NCBI RefSeq assembly: GCF_002201535.1
Contig: NZ_NIWW01000012.1
Coordinates: 25,302 to 89,301 of the forward strand
Direction of reading: 5' to 3'
Length of the DNA stretch: 64,000 nt
DNA from: Lacimicrobium sp. SS2-24
GTDB lineage: Bacteria > Pseudomonadota > Gammaproteobacteria > Enterobacterales > Alteromonadaceae
This document shows positions 34,452 to 45,164 of the stretch, one piece after another (the stretch's first letter is position 1; each line of letters starts with the position of its first letter). The position numbers and the translations under genes are program-made. A model generated the notes under the pieces. That model made no database searches. It was not told where the DNA came from and saw nothing but the letters and a program-made list of their open reading frames with translations.

Positions 34452-35738
34452 ATGTCATTTCTGCAAGTCAGCCTCAGTACAGAGCAGGCGGACAAACACT
34501 GGGGCAGCACGGCGCCTCTGAGTTTTGGACCACAACAGGTCAGCATTCACCTACCCGACGACAAAGCCCTTCATCTACGACACATAAAAAAAGCGGCACG
34601 TATTCTTGAAGGGATTGCCGGTGAGCCGCTGCAATTGCACGGCAAATGGCACCCCGAGCAGCAATGGGCATTTGCGCAGGCGTTTACCACAGTAAAAAAA
34701 CAGCAGGCCATTCACTGGTGCGAGGATGAACATAAAAGCCGGTTAGCGGACCAGTATCAGGCCATGCTCTTTACCCGGAATCTGATCAACCGCACCCCTG
34801 AAGACATCTCACCGCAAAAACTTGCCAGTGAAGTGACTGACTGGTTGCAAAACCTGGCCGGCGATAAGGTGACCGCGAAAACCCTCACCGGGGAAGAACT
34901 GCTTGAAGCCGGATGGGCCGGGATTTATCACGTCGGGCGTGGCAGTGAACGGCCACCGGTATTACTGGAGCTGGATTACAATCCCGGCACTAACGATGCC
35001 GAGCCTGTTGCCGCGGCGTTGGTGGGTAAAGGCATTACCTTTGACAGCGGTGGCTACAGTATTAAAAGCAGTGAAGGCATGCTGACCATGAAGTGTGACA
35101 TGGGGGGAGCCGCGACGGTTGCCGGTGGCCTGGGACTGGCGATTCTGCAAGGCCTGAATAAGCGGGTCAAACTGTTTTTATGCTGTGCTGAGAATCTTAT
35201 CAGCGGTCATGCCTACAAGCTTGGCGATATCATCACCTATAAAAATGGGGTCAGTGTCGAGGTGGTCAATACCGATGCCGAAGGCAGACTGGTCCTGGCT
35301 GATGGGTTGATGGCTGCCACTGAAACCGGCGCGCCTATGATACTGGACGCGGCAACGCTAACCGGTGCCGCAGTCATGGCACTGGGCAACGAATACAACG
35401 CACTATTCAGTCTGGACAGCGCCTTGAGAGACAGAGTATTGCGCGTCGCAGAGCAAGAAAATGAGCCGGCCTGGGCGCTTCCTCTTGAGCCCTGGCATCA
35501 GGAAATGTGCCCGTCAGCCTATGCTGATACGGCAAACAGTCGTCCGATGAAGGGCGGTGGTGCCGGTGGTGCCTCTAATGCAGCGGGCTTTTTGTCGCGC
35601 TTTGCACCGCCACAGGGTAAAGGATGGATACACATGGATCTGGCCGCCGCTTTTAATGGCTCGGCAACCGCAACCATGCCTGCTGGCGCGACAGCGCAGG
35701 GAATCAGGACTATAGCCCAAACCCTGCTGGATAAGTAA
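34452..35738 (+). CDS. pepB: Peptidase B-type leucyl aminopeptidase (M17)
   Basis: A 428-residue cytosolic metallo-aminopeptidase, the same length as E. coli PepB. Two-metal site residues lie in LVGKGITFDSGGYSIKSS, MKCDMGGAATVAG and NTDAEGRLVLADGL; the catalytic Lys and Arg are in these blocks. The N-terminal domain is short as in PepB and unlike PepA. In E. coli pepB ends the isc operon, but here it stands alone. Confidence 0.92.
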   Translation: MSFLQVSLSTEQADKHWGSTAPLSFGPQQVSIHLPDDKALHLRHIKKAARILEGIAGEPLQLHGKWHPEQQWAFAQAFTTVKKQQAIHWCEDEHKSRLADQYQAMLFTRNLINRTPEDISPQKLASEVTDWLQNLAGDKVTAKTLTGEELLEAGWAGIYHVGRGSERPPVLLELDYNPGTNDAEPVAAALVGKGITFDSGGYSIKSSEGMLTMKCDMGGAATVAGGLGLAILQGLNKRVKLFLCCAENLISGHAYKLGDIITYKNGVSVEVVNTDAEGRLVLADGLMAATETGAPMILDAATLTGAAVMALGNEYNALFSLDSALRDRVLRVAEQENEPAWALPLEPWHQEMCPSAYADTANSRPMKGGGAGGASNAAGFLSRFAPPQGKGWIHMDLAAAFNGSATATMPAGATAQGIRTIAQTLLDK

Positions 35739-35747
35739 TCCGCTCAA

Positions 35748-35779
35748 CCGGGAGGCGGGTGTATCGCGCCCGCCCCCGG
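35748..35779. terminator. GC-rich hairpin between convergent pepB and the small HTH gene
   Basis: CCGGG-A-GGCGGG pairs with CCCGCCCCCGG to give an 11-bp stem with a single bulged A and a nine-base loop, centred between the two convergent stops. The T-tract is poor in both directions, so it may be a bidirectional transcription block rather than a textbook intrinsic terminator. Confidence 0.5.
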
Positions 35780-35782
35780 GTC

Positions 35783-35965
35783 TTAAATACCTCCGAGTCG
35801 CTCGGCAAATTCTTTATACTTTTCTACGTCGGCTTTATCAAAAAGCGGTTTGCCCTCGGCATCCTTTTCCCTGCTCAGCAATAAACTCTCACGTTCCAGT
35901 CGCTCAACGCGAATTTCCTGAACACCAAGGTATTCGGCCACCTCGGTCACTGACATTAAACTCAT
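35783..35965 (-). CDS. Small excisionase/MerR-like helix-turn-helix protein
   Basis: A 60-residue protein: MSLMSVTEVAEYLGVQEIRVERLERESLLLSREKD then KPLFDKADVEKYKEFAERL. This is a winged-helix DNA-binding module like Xis or MerR N-termini, with nothing after it. The ATG at 35965 has GAGGAAAT upstream; the open frame extends to 36040 without a ribosome site. No phage or integrase genes are nearby, so it is probably a chromosomal regulator. Target unknown. Confidence 0.7.
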   Translation of the reverse strand: MSLMSVTEVAEYLGVQEIRVERLERESLLLSREKDAEGKPLFDKADVEKYKEFAERLGGI

Positions 35966-36131
35966 CTGAATTTCCTCATTGCATTCAACAAACCCACCAG
36001 AGAGCGTGGCTCTGAACTGGCCGGCATGCTCCACCGCCATCTGGCATTAAAAGAATTAACTTACTGAAATTTAGCCTGTTTTGACAGATAATATAAGTCT
36101 ACTTGAATAATTAATCCGATAACGGGGAAAA

Positions 36132-36725
36132 ATGGATACCTGGTCAGCCGCTATCATGTTGTTTTTCATTATGGATCCTCTGGGCAATCTGCCCATATTC
36201 ATGTCGGTTTTAAAGGGCATTGAACCGCGCCGCCAGCGCATTATTTTGGTCAGAGAACTGCTTTTTTCCCTCGCGATCATGCTGTTATTTCTCTACAGCG
36301 GCCAGGCGGTACTGGATTTCCTGAATGTACGTCAGGAGACCGTCAGCATCGCAGGCGGCATCATACTTTTCCTCATTGCCATTCGCATGATTTTCCCACA
36401 GCCAGGGGCACCAGCCACCTCACCGTCCAACGTCGAGCCTTTTCTGGTGCCCTTAGCCATTCCTCTAGTGGCAGGCCCGTCATTACTGGCGGCATTGATT
36501 CTGATCGCGAACCAGGACCCCGACAGGATGATGGACTGGACCTTTGCGGCAGGCTCAGCATGGTTAGCCACCGCCGTGATTCTGATGTTTTCAGGCCTTT
36601 TTCATCGCCTCTTAGGCGAGCGTGGATTGATCGCCGTTGAGCGACTCATGGGCATGATTCTGGTGATGATCGCCATACAGATGTTTTTAGACGGCATCGC
36701 CAGTTATCTGGAGCATAGTTTATGA
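36132..36725 (+). CDS. yhgN: MarC/YhgN-family inner-membrane protein
   Basis: A 197-residue protein with six transmembrane segments, the same length as E. coli YhgN. FFIMDPLGNLPIFMSVLKGIEP, VSIAGGIILFLIAIRMIFP, EPFLVPLAIPLVAGPSLLAALIL and ERLMGMILVMIAIQMFLDGI match family landmarks. The second and fifth segments carry the repeated Asn/Pro motifs typical of MarC proteins. Substrate unknown. It overlaps the next gene by four bases. Confidence 0.9.
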   Translation: MDTWSAAIMLFFIMDPLGNLPIFMSVLKGIEPRRQRIILVRELLFSLAIMLLFLYSGQAVLDFLNVRQETVSIAGGIILFLIAIRMIFPQPGAPATSPSNVEPFLVPLAIPLVAGPSLLAALILIANQDPDRMMDWTFAAGSAWLATAVILMFSGLFHRLLGERGLIAVERLMGMILVMIAIQMFLDGIASYLEHSL

Positions 36726-37300
36726 AGCTGACCACCTTTGCCAGAGCCCGGCAACTCAGCGGCTGGCAAGCCATCGCCTTTGGTGCCACGTTACTGGAGC
36801 GCAGTCTGCCTAATTATCAGTTGTTCTGTGAGGTCACCGGCTTTGCCGATCCCCAGCAGTATCGCAACACCCTTGATGGCATCTGGGACTGGCTGGCCAA
36901 TCCCAAAGCAAAACTGAACCTGGCGGTGCAACTGGAGAAAACCGAGCAGGCGGTACCCGATGCCGCAGATTTTGATAATTTTGGCGTCTATCCGGCCATC
37001 GATGTGGGCATTTCACTGACCTCACTATTGTTACTCATGATGGACGAAGACCCTCAGGGTGCAGTGGTGATCAGTAAATTGTCACAAGGTTCAGTGGAAG
37101 CTTTTATTGAAGCCAGCAGCGACGCCGCGCTTGGCAATGACGAGATAAAAGCCCATCCACTGATGCAATGGGAAATCGCTTTCCAACAGGAACTGCTGGA
37201 TAAGTTGGAACAAATCCAACGCAATAAGGACAGCATGCAAGCGCTAAAACGCATGGCGGTGGAAGAAGGGATCACCAATATTGGTCTGGAAATTGGCTAA
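36722..37300 (+). CDS. DUF416 family protein (YjaG-like)
   Basis: A 192-residue soluble helical protein. WQAIAFGATLLERSLPNYQLFCEVTGF, DFDNFGVYPAIDVGISLTSL and EEGITNIGLEIG are the conserved blocks of the YjaG family. There are no catalytic motifs that I recognise. It is translationally coupled to the MarC-family gene, an association I cannot explain functionally. Confidence 0.85.
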   Translation: MKLTTFARARQLSGWQAIAFGATLLERSLPNYQLFCEVTGFADPQQYRNTLDGIWDWLANPKAKLNLAVQLEKTEQAVPDAADFDNFGVYPAIDVGISLTSLLLLMMDEDPQGAVVISKLSQGSVEAFIEASSDAALGNDEIKAHPLMQWEIAFQQELLDKLEQIQRNKDSMQALKRMAVEEGITNIGLEIG

Positions 37301-37330
37301 TTGAATGGCGGTGAGGTGATATTAAGGTGC

Positions 37331-37702
37331 TCAGGCCAGCTTAGCGCTCCCTATTACCAGCCAGCTGAGCAGATTCATCAGCATACAGAAAAACACTGCC
37401 GCCGAGCCCAGATCCTTGGCGTGGCCGGATAAGGGATGGCGTTCGGGACCAATGCGATCAATCGCCGCCTCAATGGCACTGTTCAGGCATTCCACCACCA
37501 GCAAGAGTATCAGCGGTAAAATCAGCGCCAGACGTTCCAGAGGATGACTGGTCAGCCAGCAGGCCAGAGGTATCAGCACCACGCACAGCAGCAGTTCCTG
37601 GCGAAAAGCCGATTCATTCACAAAGGCGAAACGAATGCCCTGCCAGGAACACTTTGCCGCCCGGATAATGCGCATCGGTCCGACGCCATTAGGCTTCTCC
37701 AT
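37331..37702 (-). CDS. dgkA: Diacylglycerol kinase, prokaryotic type
   Basis: A 123-residue inner-membrane enzyme that phosphorylates diacylglycerol released by lipid-A and glucan modification. The chosen ATG at 37702 has AAGGAGG six bases upstream and gives the length of E. coli DgkA. Conserved segments are NESAFRQELLL, the catalytic VVECLNSAIEAAIDRIG and HPLSGHAKDLGSAAV. It overlaps the rsmD stop by 14 bases, so it is translated from within rsmD. Confidence 0.94.
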   Translation of the reverse strand: MEKPNGVGPMRIIRAAKCSWQGIRFAFVNESAFRQELLLCVVLIPLACWLTSHPLERLALILPLILLLVVECLNSAIEAAIDRIGPERHPLSGHAKDLGSAAVFFCMLMNLLSWLVIGSAKLA

Positions 37703-38297
37703 CACCCGCCTCCTTGTGCTGCTCATACAGGCGATAATCCACCTGCGTACTTTGCTTTTGTTTCAGCAGACGCCAGTTTGCAGGCACCCGCAATGCCGCC
37801 CCTTTCTCCATTTCAAGATAGATCAGCGCATCGCTGGTTAATTTTTGCGTATCGACCAGGCTGTCTATCGTAGGTTGCAGTAAGCCCTGATTAAACGGCG
37901 GATCCAGAAAAACCAATGAATAGGGCCCCTTGAGTGCTGGTAGAACATGCAGAATATTCCCCTGATGCACTGCGGCCTTTGTCGGTTGTACAGCGAGTCG
38001 CCTGAGGTTGTCTTTGAGCATCGTTACCGCACCGTTATCCTGCTCCACAAAGTCTGCACTATCGGCATACCGGGACAATGCCTCAAGACCCAGCCCGCCT
38101 GTACCGGCGAAGGCATCCAGACACTGCCGGCCACTGATGTAAGGCATCAACCAGTTAAACAGTGTTTCTTTGGTTCTGTCCGTTGTCGGACGCAACCCTT
38201 CGCGGCTGAGAACGGGAAGCTTCCGTCCCCGCCACTGTCCGGCAATAATGCGGATTTGCCCCTGAGCTTTGGGGCGGCGCTGTAAAGCTCGCTTCAT
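37689..38297 (-). CDS. rsmD: 16S rRNA (guanine966-N2)-methyltransferase
   Basis: A 202-residue methyltransferase: IRIIAGQWRGRKLPV (RNA-binding N-terminus), RPTTDRTKETLFNWL, SAM site DAFAGTGGLGLEALSRYA, and catalytic LVFLDPPFNQG. It modifies G966 of 16S rRNA in the 30S subunit. The gene is divergent from ftsY, the conserved arrangement in gammaproteobacteria, with 86 bases between the starts. Confidence 0.95.
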   Translation of the reverse strand: MKRALQRRPKAQGQIRIIAGQWRGRKLPVLSREGLRPTTDRTKETLFNWLMPYISGRQCLDAFAGTGGLGLEALSRYADSADFVEQDNGAVTMLKDNLRRLAVQPTKAAVHQGNILHVLPALKGPYSLVFLDPPFNQGLLQPTIDSLVDTQKLTSDALIYLEMEKGAALRVPANWRLLKQKQSTQVDYRLYEQHKEAGDGEA

Positions 38298-38383
38298 TTG
38301 TTAATTCAAGAAATGCTATGATTGCCATAGTCTAATCGGCCCCTGCCGATAACCCAACGATTTTCAAAGGATTCTCACCGCCC

Positions 38384-39687
<1,304 letters not shown>

Positions 39688-39688
<1 letters not shown>

Positions 39689-40380
39689 TGATACGTTTCG
39701 AGGGTGTCAGCAAAACCTATCCGGGCGGTCAGCAGGCGCTGCGCCAGGTGAGTTTTCATATTGCCCCGGGGGAAATGGCTTTTTTAACGGGCCACTCCGG
39801 CGCCGGTAAGAGCACCTTGTTAAAGCTGATTAGCATCATGGAACGCCCCACTGTGGGTAAGGTGCTCATCAATGGTCATGACCTGAATCAAATCCAGCGG
39901 CGGCAGATCCCCTATATTCGTCGGGATATCGGCATGATCTTTCAGAGTCATCAGTTGTTGATGGACCGCAGTGTTTTCGACAACGTTGCCCTGCCGTTGG
40001 TGATTGAAGGATACTCCCATCGCGAGATCAGCAAACGGGTGGGTGCGGTACTGGAGCGGGTCGGACTCAGCGATAAGGCGCGCAGTCTGCCCATTACGCT
40101 GTCCGGGGGAGAGCAACAGCGGGTCGGCATTGCCCGCGCCGTGATCACAAAACCGCCATTGTTGCTGGCCGATGAGCCCACCGGTAACCTGGATCCGAAA
40201 CTGTCGATGGAAATTATCCGTCTCTTCGAGGACTTTAATCAGGCTGGCGTGGCCGTGCTGATCGCCACCCATGATCTGGGCTTAATCGCCAGAATGCGAT
40301 ATCGCACACTGACCCTGAAAAAAGGCCAGATGATCACCGATGGATTGACGGAGGACTGGCACGATGAGCCTGCTGTTTAA
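39688..40380 (+). CDS. ftsE: Cell division ATP-binding protein FtsE
   Basis: A 230-residue ABC ATPase. Walker A is [14 protein letters not shown], the Q-loop [14 protein letters not shown], the signature [15 protein letters not shown], Walker [13 protein letters not shown], and the H-loop IATHDLGLI. With FtsX it controls periplasmic amidase activation at the septum. Its ATG uses the last base of ftsY, and its 3' end overlaps ftsX by 17 bases. Confidence 0.96.
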
Positions 40381-41344
40381 AGGTCGCGATGAGGGCGCCA
40401 GACGCACCCGTATCTCTGCGCTGCAACGTACCTTGATGTTCTTTATCAGTCACTTGCGTCAGGCGCTCTCCAGTCTCGGTGAATTATGGCGCAATCCCGC
40501 TGCATCCATGATGACAGTTGCGGTACTGGGCCTGAGCATTACCCTTCCCAGTACTCTGTATGTGCTGTTGAAGAATACCGAAAAAGTCAGTGCCGGTTGG
40601 GAGCAGGCCTCTGAAATTACGCTGTTTCTGCACCAGAATACGCAACCCGGAGATATCAGACAACTGACCACCCGCCTTAGTCTGTGGCCCGAAATCGAGA
40701 GTCTGGTGCACATCGACAAAGGTGAGGCGTTGCAGGAATTTAAAACCCTGTCGGGCTTCGGTGAGGCCCTCAACTATCTGGAAGACAATCCCCTACCCGA
40801 TGTCGTGCTGGTTACCCCGACCAGTAAACACACCTCCCCCACTGCGGCCCAACGTCTTTTAGACAAGCTGCAAAAAGAGCGGGAAGTGGAACTCGGACAA
40901 CTGGATATTCAGTGGCTGGAACGCCTGCATGGTCTGGTGGGTATCGCCAAGGAACTGGTCAGTGTGGTGGCGTTGCTCCTCTTTATTGCGGTGGTGCTGA
41001 TCATCGGCAATACCATTCGATTGAACATCCTCAACAAGCGCGACGAAATTCTGGTGCTGAAGCTGGTTGGCGCCACCGATGCCTTTATCCAGCGGCCCTT
41101 TATGTATACCGGATTCTGGTATGGGCTGCTCGGCGGGTTGCTGGCCTGGTTTACCACTTGGTTACTGCTATGGTGGATGAGTGACAGTATTGCCCGCGTC
41201 ACACAGCTGTACCAGACCGAATTTGAGCTGACCGGATTGCAGGGTGAGTCGTTACTCGGCATGTTAGGGCTATCGGTCTTCTTAGGACTGGCTGGGTCGT
41301 TACTGTCAGTGCACAAGCATATCCGCACCATAGAGCCGAAATAG
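40364..41344 (+). CDS. ftsX: Cell division permease-like protein FtsX
   Basis: A 326-residue protein: cytoplasmic N-terminus, first transmembrane helix (AASMMTVAVLGLSITLPSTLYVLL), a periplasmic domain of about 110 residues (SEITLFLHQNTQPGDIRQL...) that would contact EnvC-type activators, and three C-terminal helices including VVALLLFIAVVLIIGNTIRL. NILNKRDEILVLKLVGATD is the family hallmark. rpoH, usually next, is nearly 5 kb further on. Confidence 0.95.
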   Translation: MSLLFKGRDEGARRTRISALQRTLMFFISHLRQALSSLGELWRNPAASMMTVAVLGLSITLPSTLYVLLKNTEKVSAGWEQASEITLFLHQNTQPGDIRQLTTRLSLWPEIESLVHIDKGEALQEFKTLSGFGEALNYLEDNPLPDVVLVTPTSKHTSPTAAQRLLDKLQKEREVELGQLDIQWLERLHGLVGIAKELVSVVALLLFIAVVLIIGNTIRLNILNKRDEILVLKLVGATDAFIQRPFMYTGFWYGLLGGLLAWFTTWLLLWWMSDSIARVTQLYQTEFELTGLQGESLLGMLGLSVFLGLAGSLLSVHKHIRTIEPK

Positions 41345-41388
41345 CCCTATAGGTGGCTCAGCCCCGACACCGAAAAGAGCCCAACCCT

Positions 41389-42750
41389 CTACTCCCTGAA
41401 CGCGTCAGGGGTCAGGTGATGTTTATCCAGTAACTTGTAAAACTCGGTCCGATTCCGCCCTGCAATGCGGGCGGCCTGAGTGACATTTCCCTGAGTCGCC
41501 TTGAGTAAATCGGCCAGATAGCGACGCTCAAACTCATCCCGGGCGCGGGAAAAGGTGGGTAATGAGCTGGGTTTATCTCTGAGTGCCTTTTGCACCAGCT
41601 CTGTGGGAATCAGGGGGCCATTACACAAGGCCACCGTCTGCTCCACCACATTCTGTAACTGGCGCACATTGCCAGGCCAAGGCGCGGCAATCAGCACCTC
41701 CATGGCTTCATCGGAAAACCCGGTCAGTTTCTTTTTGCTACGCGACAGCACTTGCCCCAGAAAGTGGTTAACCAGCAAGGGAATGTCGTCGCGACGTTCG
41801 GAAAGGGGAGGAAGACGCAGCTCCACCACGTTAAGCCGGTAATACAGATCTTCGCGAAACTGTCCGTCGCTGATGGCCTGCTCCAGATCCCGGTGGGTAG
41901 CGCTGATAATACGCACATCCACCGGCACAGATCGGGTTGCGCCCACCGGCCGGACTTCACGCTCTTGCAGGGCCCGCAACAATTTAACCTGGAAATTCAG
42001 CGGCATATCGCCAATCTCATCAAGAAACAGGGTGCCCCCGTTGGCCGATTGGAACAACCCGACATGTTCGCGATTGGCCCCCGTAAAGGCGCCCTTGACG
42101 TGCCCAAACAGCTCCGACTCAAACAGGGTTTCCGGAATGGCGGCACAGTTTACCGGCACAAAAGGCGCATCACGACGTTCGCTTACCTGATGAATGGCGT
42201 GGGCCAACAGCTCCTTACCCGTGCCGCTTTGGCTGTGGATAAACAGACTGACGTCACTGTCTGCAACCTGCCTGGCCTGCTGCAACAATTCCTCCATTTT
42301 ACTGCTGCGGCTGATAATGGCACTGCGCCAGTTTCCCGCATCGGGCTGCTGCATATCTTCTTCCACCACAGGATGCAGACGAATAGCATCCTCCACCGTT
42401 GCCAGCAATTGCTGGCTGTCGAAAGGCTTGGTCAGGTAAGAAAATACGCCCTTTTTTGTGGCCTCTATGGCATCGGGAATGGTGCCATGGGCGGTCAGGA
42501 TAATTACAGGCAGGCCAGGGTTGCGCTCACGGGTGGCGGTAAACAATGCCATGCCATCCATTCCCTTCATGCGCAAGTCGCTGATCAGCAGATGGGGCTT
42601 AAAGCTTTCCAGAATGCCCAGCGCCTGCTTACCGTTATCGGCGCTTAAAATCTCATAGCCTGCGCCCGTCAGGCGCATGCCAATCAGTTTCAGCAAACTG
42701 GGGTCATCGTCGACCACTAATACCCGTTTTTTGTTAACTTCAGTTACCAT
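41389..42750 (-). CDS. glrR: Sigma-54-dependent response regulator GlrR (QseF)
   Basis: A 453-residue NtrC-type regulator: receiver domain with phospho-Asp in LLISDLRMKGMDG, AAA+ domain with Walker A HSQSGTGKELLAHAIH, the sigma-54-contacting ELFGHVKGAFTGA loop and GGTLFLDEIGDMP, and a Fis-type HTH at the end (GNVTQAARIAGRNRTEFYKLL). The E. coli homologue binds TGTC-N10-GACA sites and activates glmY with sigma-54. Two such sites lie upstream of glrK here. It overlaps the lipoprotein gene by 11 bases. Confidence 0.93.
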   Translation of the reverse strand: MVTEVNKKRVLVVDDDPSLLKLIGMRLTGAGYEILSADNGKQALGILESFKPHLLISDLRMKGMDGMALFTATRERNPGLPVIILTAHGTIPDAIEATKKGVFSYLTKPFDSQQLLATVEDAIRLHPVVEEDMQQPDAGNWRSAIISRSSKMEELLQQARQVADSDVSLFIHSQSGTGKELLAHAIHQVSERRDAPFVPVNCAAIPETLFESELFGHVKGAFTGANREHVGLFQSANGGTLFLDEIGDMPLNFQVKLLRALQEREVRPVGATRSVPVDVRIISATHRDLEQAISDGQFREDLYYRLNVVELRLPPLSERRDDIPLLVNHFLGQVLSRSKKKLTGFSDEAMEVLIAAPWPGNVRQLQNVVEQTVALCNGPLIPTELVQKALRDKPSSLPTFSRARDEFERRYLADLLKATQGNVTQAARIAGRNRTEFYKLLDKHHLTPDAFRE

Positions 42751-43303
42751 TATTATCCGTGTCTCGTTTTAGAATATTTTGCTCAATCAGCTTGAGCTGC
42801 TGCAATTGTCGTTCCAACGATTGCTTTTCCGACATGACCTGGTCGAGGCTCTCTGATACCTCAAGCAACTGGCGCTGATATTTGATGTTTTCTGTCAGTT
42901 GGTCAAACAGCGCATAGAAGCTTCCGGGTACTTCCACCTGAGGTTGATTAAACAACCTTCTCAATTCCGTTCTGGCCTGATGGGGATTTTTCACCGGAGA
43001 ATTGGGCAAACTGTAGAGTAAAACCAGACGCAGCATATCGTCAGCATCGCCTTGACGCTGACCTTTTCGGCGACGTTCGACTTCCTGCTCCAGCATCTGC
43101 ACCGATTGGTCTTTTAACCACAGGTAGTACTGACCAAAATCCTCTGGCGGCAACGAGGCCTGGGTGTCAACAGAGGCACCACGCGACGCGTTGCTGACCT
43201 CCTCCACCGGCGCCGTGCTGCCTTTGGATAAGAGCTGACAGCCCGTTGTCATAAGCAGCAGCAAGGCCGCCACTGTGCATCTACCAGCTGGGAATCTCAG
43301 CAT
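42740..43303 (-). CDS. qseG: QseG-like outer-membrane lipoprotein
   Basis: About 187 residues. The ATG at 43303 begins one base after the glrK stop and gives a signal peptide with lipobox (AALLLLMTTGC, then QLL). The mature protein is mostly helical and ends in a coiled-coil (LEVSESLDQVMSEKQSLERQLQQLKLIEQNI). Its position between sensor and regulator matches yfhG/qseG of E. coli, whose product binds the periplasmic part of the kinase. Sequence similarity by eye is modest, so the assignment rests mainly on context. Confidence 0.78.
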   Translation of the reverse strand: MLRFPAGRCTVAALLLLMTTGCQLLSKGSTAPVEEVSNASRGASVDTQASLPPEDFGQYYLWLKDQSVQMLEQEVERRRKGQRQGDADDMLRLVLLYSLPNSPVKNPHQARTELRRLFNQPQVEVPGSFYALFDQLTENIKYQRQLLEVSESLDQVMSEKQSLERQLQQLKLIEQNILKRDTDNNGN

Positions 43304-43304
43304 A

Positions 43305-44720
43305 TTATTGTTGCTCCACCAATGTTGCCGGAAAACGGATTTCAAAACAGCAGCCCTGTGTGCTCTCCTGCAGACGGATACTGCCCTTGTATTTTTCAAT
43401 CAGTTCACGGGTTATAGTCAGTCCCAGACCACTTCCCTTGACCTTGCTCTCAGGTTGCCAGGCACTCTGATAAAAAGGCTCGAAGACCTGCTCTCTGTCA
43501 TCCTCGGGTACGCCCGGTCCCTCATCACTGATTCGAAGCCACCAGAACGTGTCGGTAAAACCGCTGGTGATATAAATCTGGCCCTGAGCGGGCGAAAACT
43601 TCACCGCATTGGAAATCAAATTATCCAGAATGACCCGCAGTTGCTCGGGGTTTACCCTAAGTGAATAATCACTTTTGGGGGCAATCACCTTGAGGTGTTT
43701 ACTCTGAATCTGTAATTGTCGTTCTGATAACGCCTGCTCCAATGCGTCACTCAGCACCGCCTGATGTTTCAGCGCATTGCTCGGATCCAACACACGATTG
43801 AAATTAAGCAGATCCTCGATAAGCTGCTGCAAACGACTGACACTGCTGCGGATAATCGCACTGACCTCGGTCTGTTCAGGGTTAAGTTTCCCTGTGGTAC
43901 CGTCATACAACAGTTCTGCGCCTTCCCGGATAGCCGCTAAAGGGGTCTTGAGTTCATGGGAGATATGCCGGATAAAGCCGGTTTTCTGCTTTTCAAGGGC
44001 CAGCAGTTGCTCGCGCATGGCTTCCAGGATCTCCGCCACTTCAACGATATCACTGGCTCCTTTGACCGATACAGGGCGGTCAAAATCCCCTTTTTCGAGT
44101 CGACGGATCTGGGGCTTGAGCTGATTGATAGGGCCGCTAATCAAGCGCACAAACAACATCGCAATCAGCAACGAGGCCGGGATCACTAACGCCGATTGTA
44201 ACAGCGTTTCCCGCAACTGATCGGCCTTGCTCTCGATGGCCGCTATCTCGTCATCAATCACGCGCCGGTTAAGGCTGAAAAGTTCCGAGCTCATACTATT
44301 GAGCTCACTGTATTCCTGTTGCAGCTGGGCAATGGACAACTCTTGCTCATCAGCGCCAAGCTGTTCATGCACCGCCTGTTCCCGTGTTAACAGTCTGTCC
44401 ACAGCCGGCTCAATCAGCGGGCGGTCAGTGCGCACCATTTCCGAGGCCAGTTGACGAAACTCCTGCCGCAAGCGTAAATAGCTGTCCCACAAGGCCGGAT
44501 CCTCTAACACCAGAAACTGACTGGCACCGCGTTCCATATTGTTCAACAGCTGACTGACCTGACGGCTCACGTATACCAGCCTGGACACCTGCTTTATGGC
44601 TCCGGTGCCCTGAACCGACAGCTGCTCAATACGCACCAAAGCCAGTCCCAAAGCGATAACCAGAGGCAGCCCCACCAGTGTGAACCCCAGCAATGTTAAT
44701 CTTCTGATTGAAAACGCCAA
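43305..44720 (-). CDS. glrK: Sensor histidine kinase GlrK (QseE)
   Basis: A 471-residue kinase: transmembrane helix 1 (LLGFTLVGLPLVIALGLALV), a helical periplasmic domain (residues about 30-170), helix 2 (ALVIPASLLIAMLFVRLIS), HAMP, the phospho-acceptor RHISHELKTPLAAIREGAELL, and the ATPase with NLISNAVKFSP, SDEGPGVPEDD and GSGLGLTI. It is first in the glrK-qseG-glrR operon. In enterobacteria the sRNA gene glmY sits just upstream; here the upstream region drives a divergent small protein gene. Confidence 0.92.
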   Translation of the reverse strand: MAFSIRRLTLLGFTLVGLPLVIALGLALVRIEQLSVQGTGAIKQVSRLVYVSRQVSQLLNNMERGASQFLVLEDPALWDSYLRLRQEFRQLASEMVRTDRPLIEPAVDRLLTREQAVHEQLGADEQELSIAQLQQEYSELNSMSSELFSLNRRVIDDEIAAIESKADQLRETLLQSALVIPASLLIAMLFVRLISGPINQLKPQIRRLEKGDFDRPVSVKGASDIVEVAEILEAMREQLLALEKQKTGFIRHISHELKTPLAAIREGAELLYDGTTGKLNPEQTEVSAIIRSSVSRLQQLIEDLLNFNRVLDPSNALKHQAVLSDALEQALSERQLQIQSKHLKVIAPKSDYSLRVNPEQLRVILDNLISNAVKFSPAQGQIYITSGFTDTFWWLRISDEGPGVPEDDREQVFEPFYQSAWQPESKVKGSGLGLTITRELIEKYKGSIRLQESTQGCCFEIRFPATLVEQQ

Positions 44721-44841
44721 TGCTCCACCTTTACGTTATTTGCGTTTTGCCCCTGACACCGGGCAGGATAAACCTGCTGATAATGCCCTAAAACGGCGGT
44801 TCAACTAAAGCAAATCACATGAATTTTCCACGATTTATGCC

Positions 44842-44863
44842 ACTGTCTGCTTTTTGAGACAGT
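44842..44863. promoter_or_regulatory. GlrR-type operator, distal site
   Basis: Perfect TGTC-N10-GACA at 44844-44861, extended to seven-base inverted arms ACTGTCT/AGACAGT. This matches the site described for GlrR upstream of enterobacterial glmY/glmZ. It lies about 120 bp before glrK and about 190 bp before the divergent sigma-54 promoter, so it could serve either direction. Confidence 0.7.
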
Positions 44864-44966
44864 TAAAAAACGCCATCCAAAAAACATATATCTTTTTGTT
44901 TTTATTATATTTTTAATTTCCAGGTCGGCCAGAGTATTCGGTATGAGTGCGCAGCGTCACGATCAC

Positions 44967-44984
44967 TGTCTCTTTTTAACGACA
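44967..44984. promoter_or_regulatory. GlrR-type operator, proximal site
   Basis: A second perfect TGTC-N10-GACA, 106 bp from the first across an AT-rich stretch (about 44880-44925) that could bend or bind IHF. It ends 64 bases before the -24 element of the sigma-54 promoter, a usual enhancer distance. Confidence 0.72.
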
Positions 44985-45047
44985 TATATTCTCATTATTC
45001 CTCAGGCTTAAACTGATAATTCCCGACAAAACGGGCCTTTGCCACGT

Positions 45048-45062
45048 TGGCACGGTATCCGC
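45048..45062 (+). promoter_or_regulatory. Sigma-54 (-24/-12) promoter
   Basis: TGGCACG (45048-45054), four bases, then CCGC: the -24 element is a perfect consensus heptamer and the invariant GC of the -12 element is at exact spacing, with CC instead of TT before it. Transcription should start near 45074 and run right into the small exported-protein gene at 45165. The two GlrR boxes upstream and a GlrR gene next door complete the picture. Confidence 0.72.
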
Positions 45063-45164
45063 ATTATCCGGTTTAACCTGTTCAACAGGCTGATAATACG
45101 GCGCCGATGCCTCTAACCTCTTGAATCGGCTCCGGGACTTAAACCAGTATGAAGGAAAAGACCT

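Noticed and set aside
44721..45164. A glmY-type sRNA on the minus strand directly upstream of glrK
   Set aside because: I found no sigma-54 element facing glrK and no terminator-like hairpin with T-run before glrK; the sigma-54 promoter points the other way.
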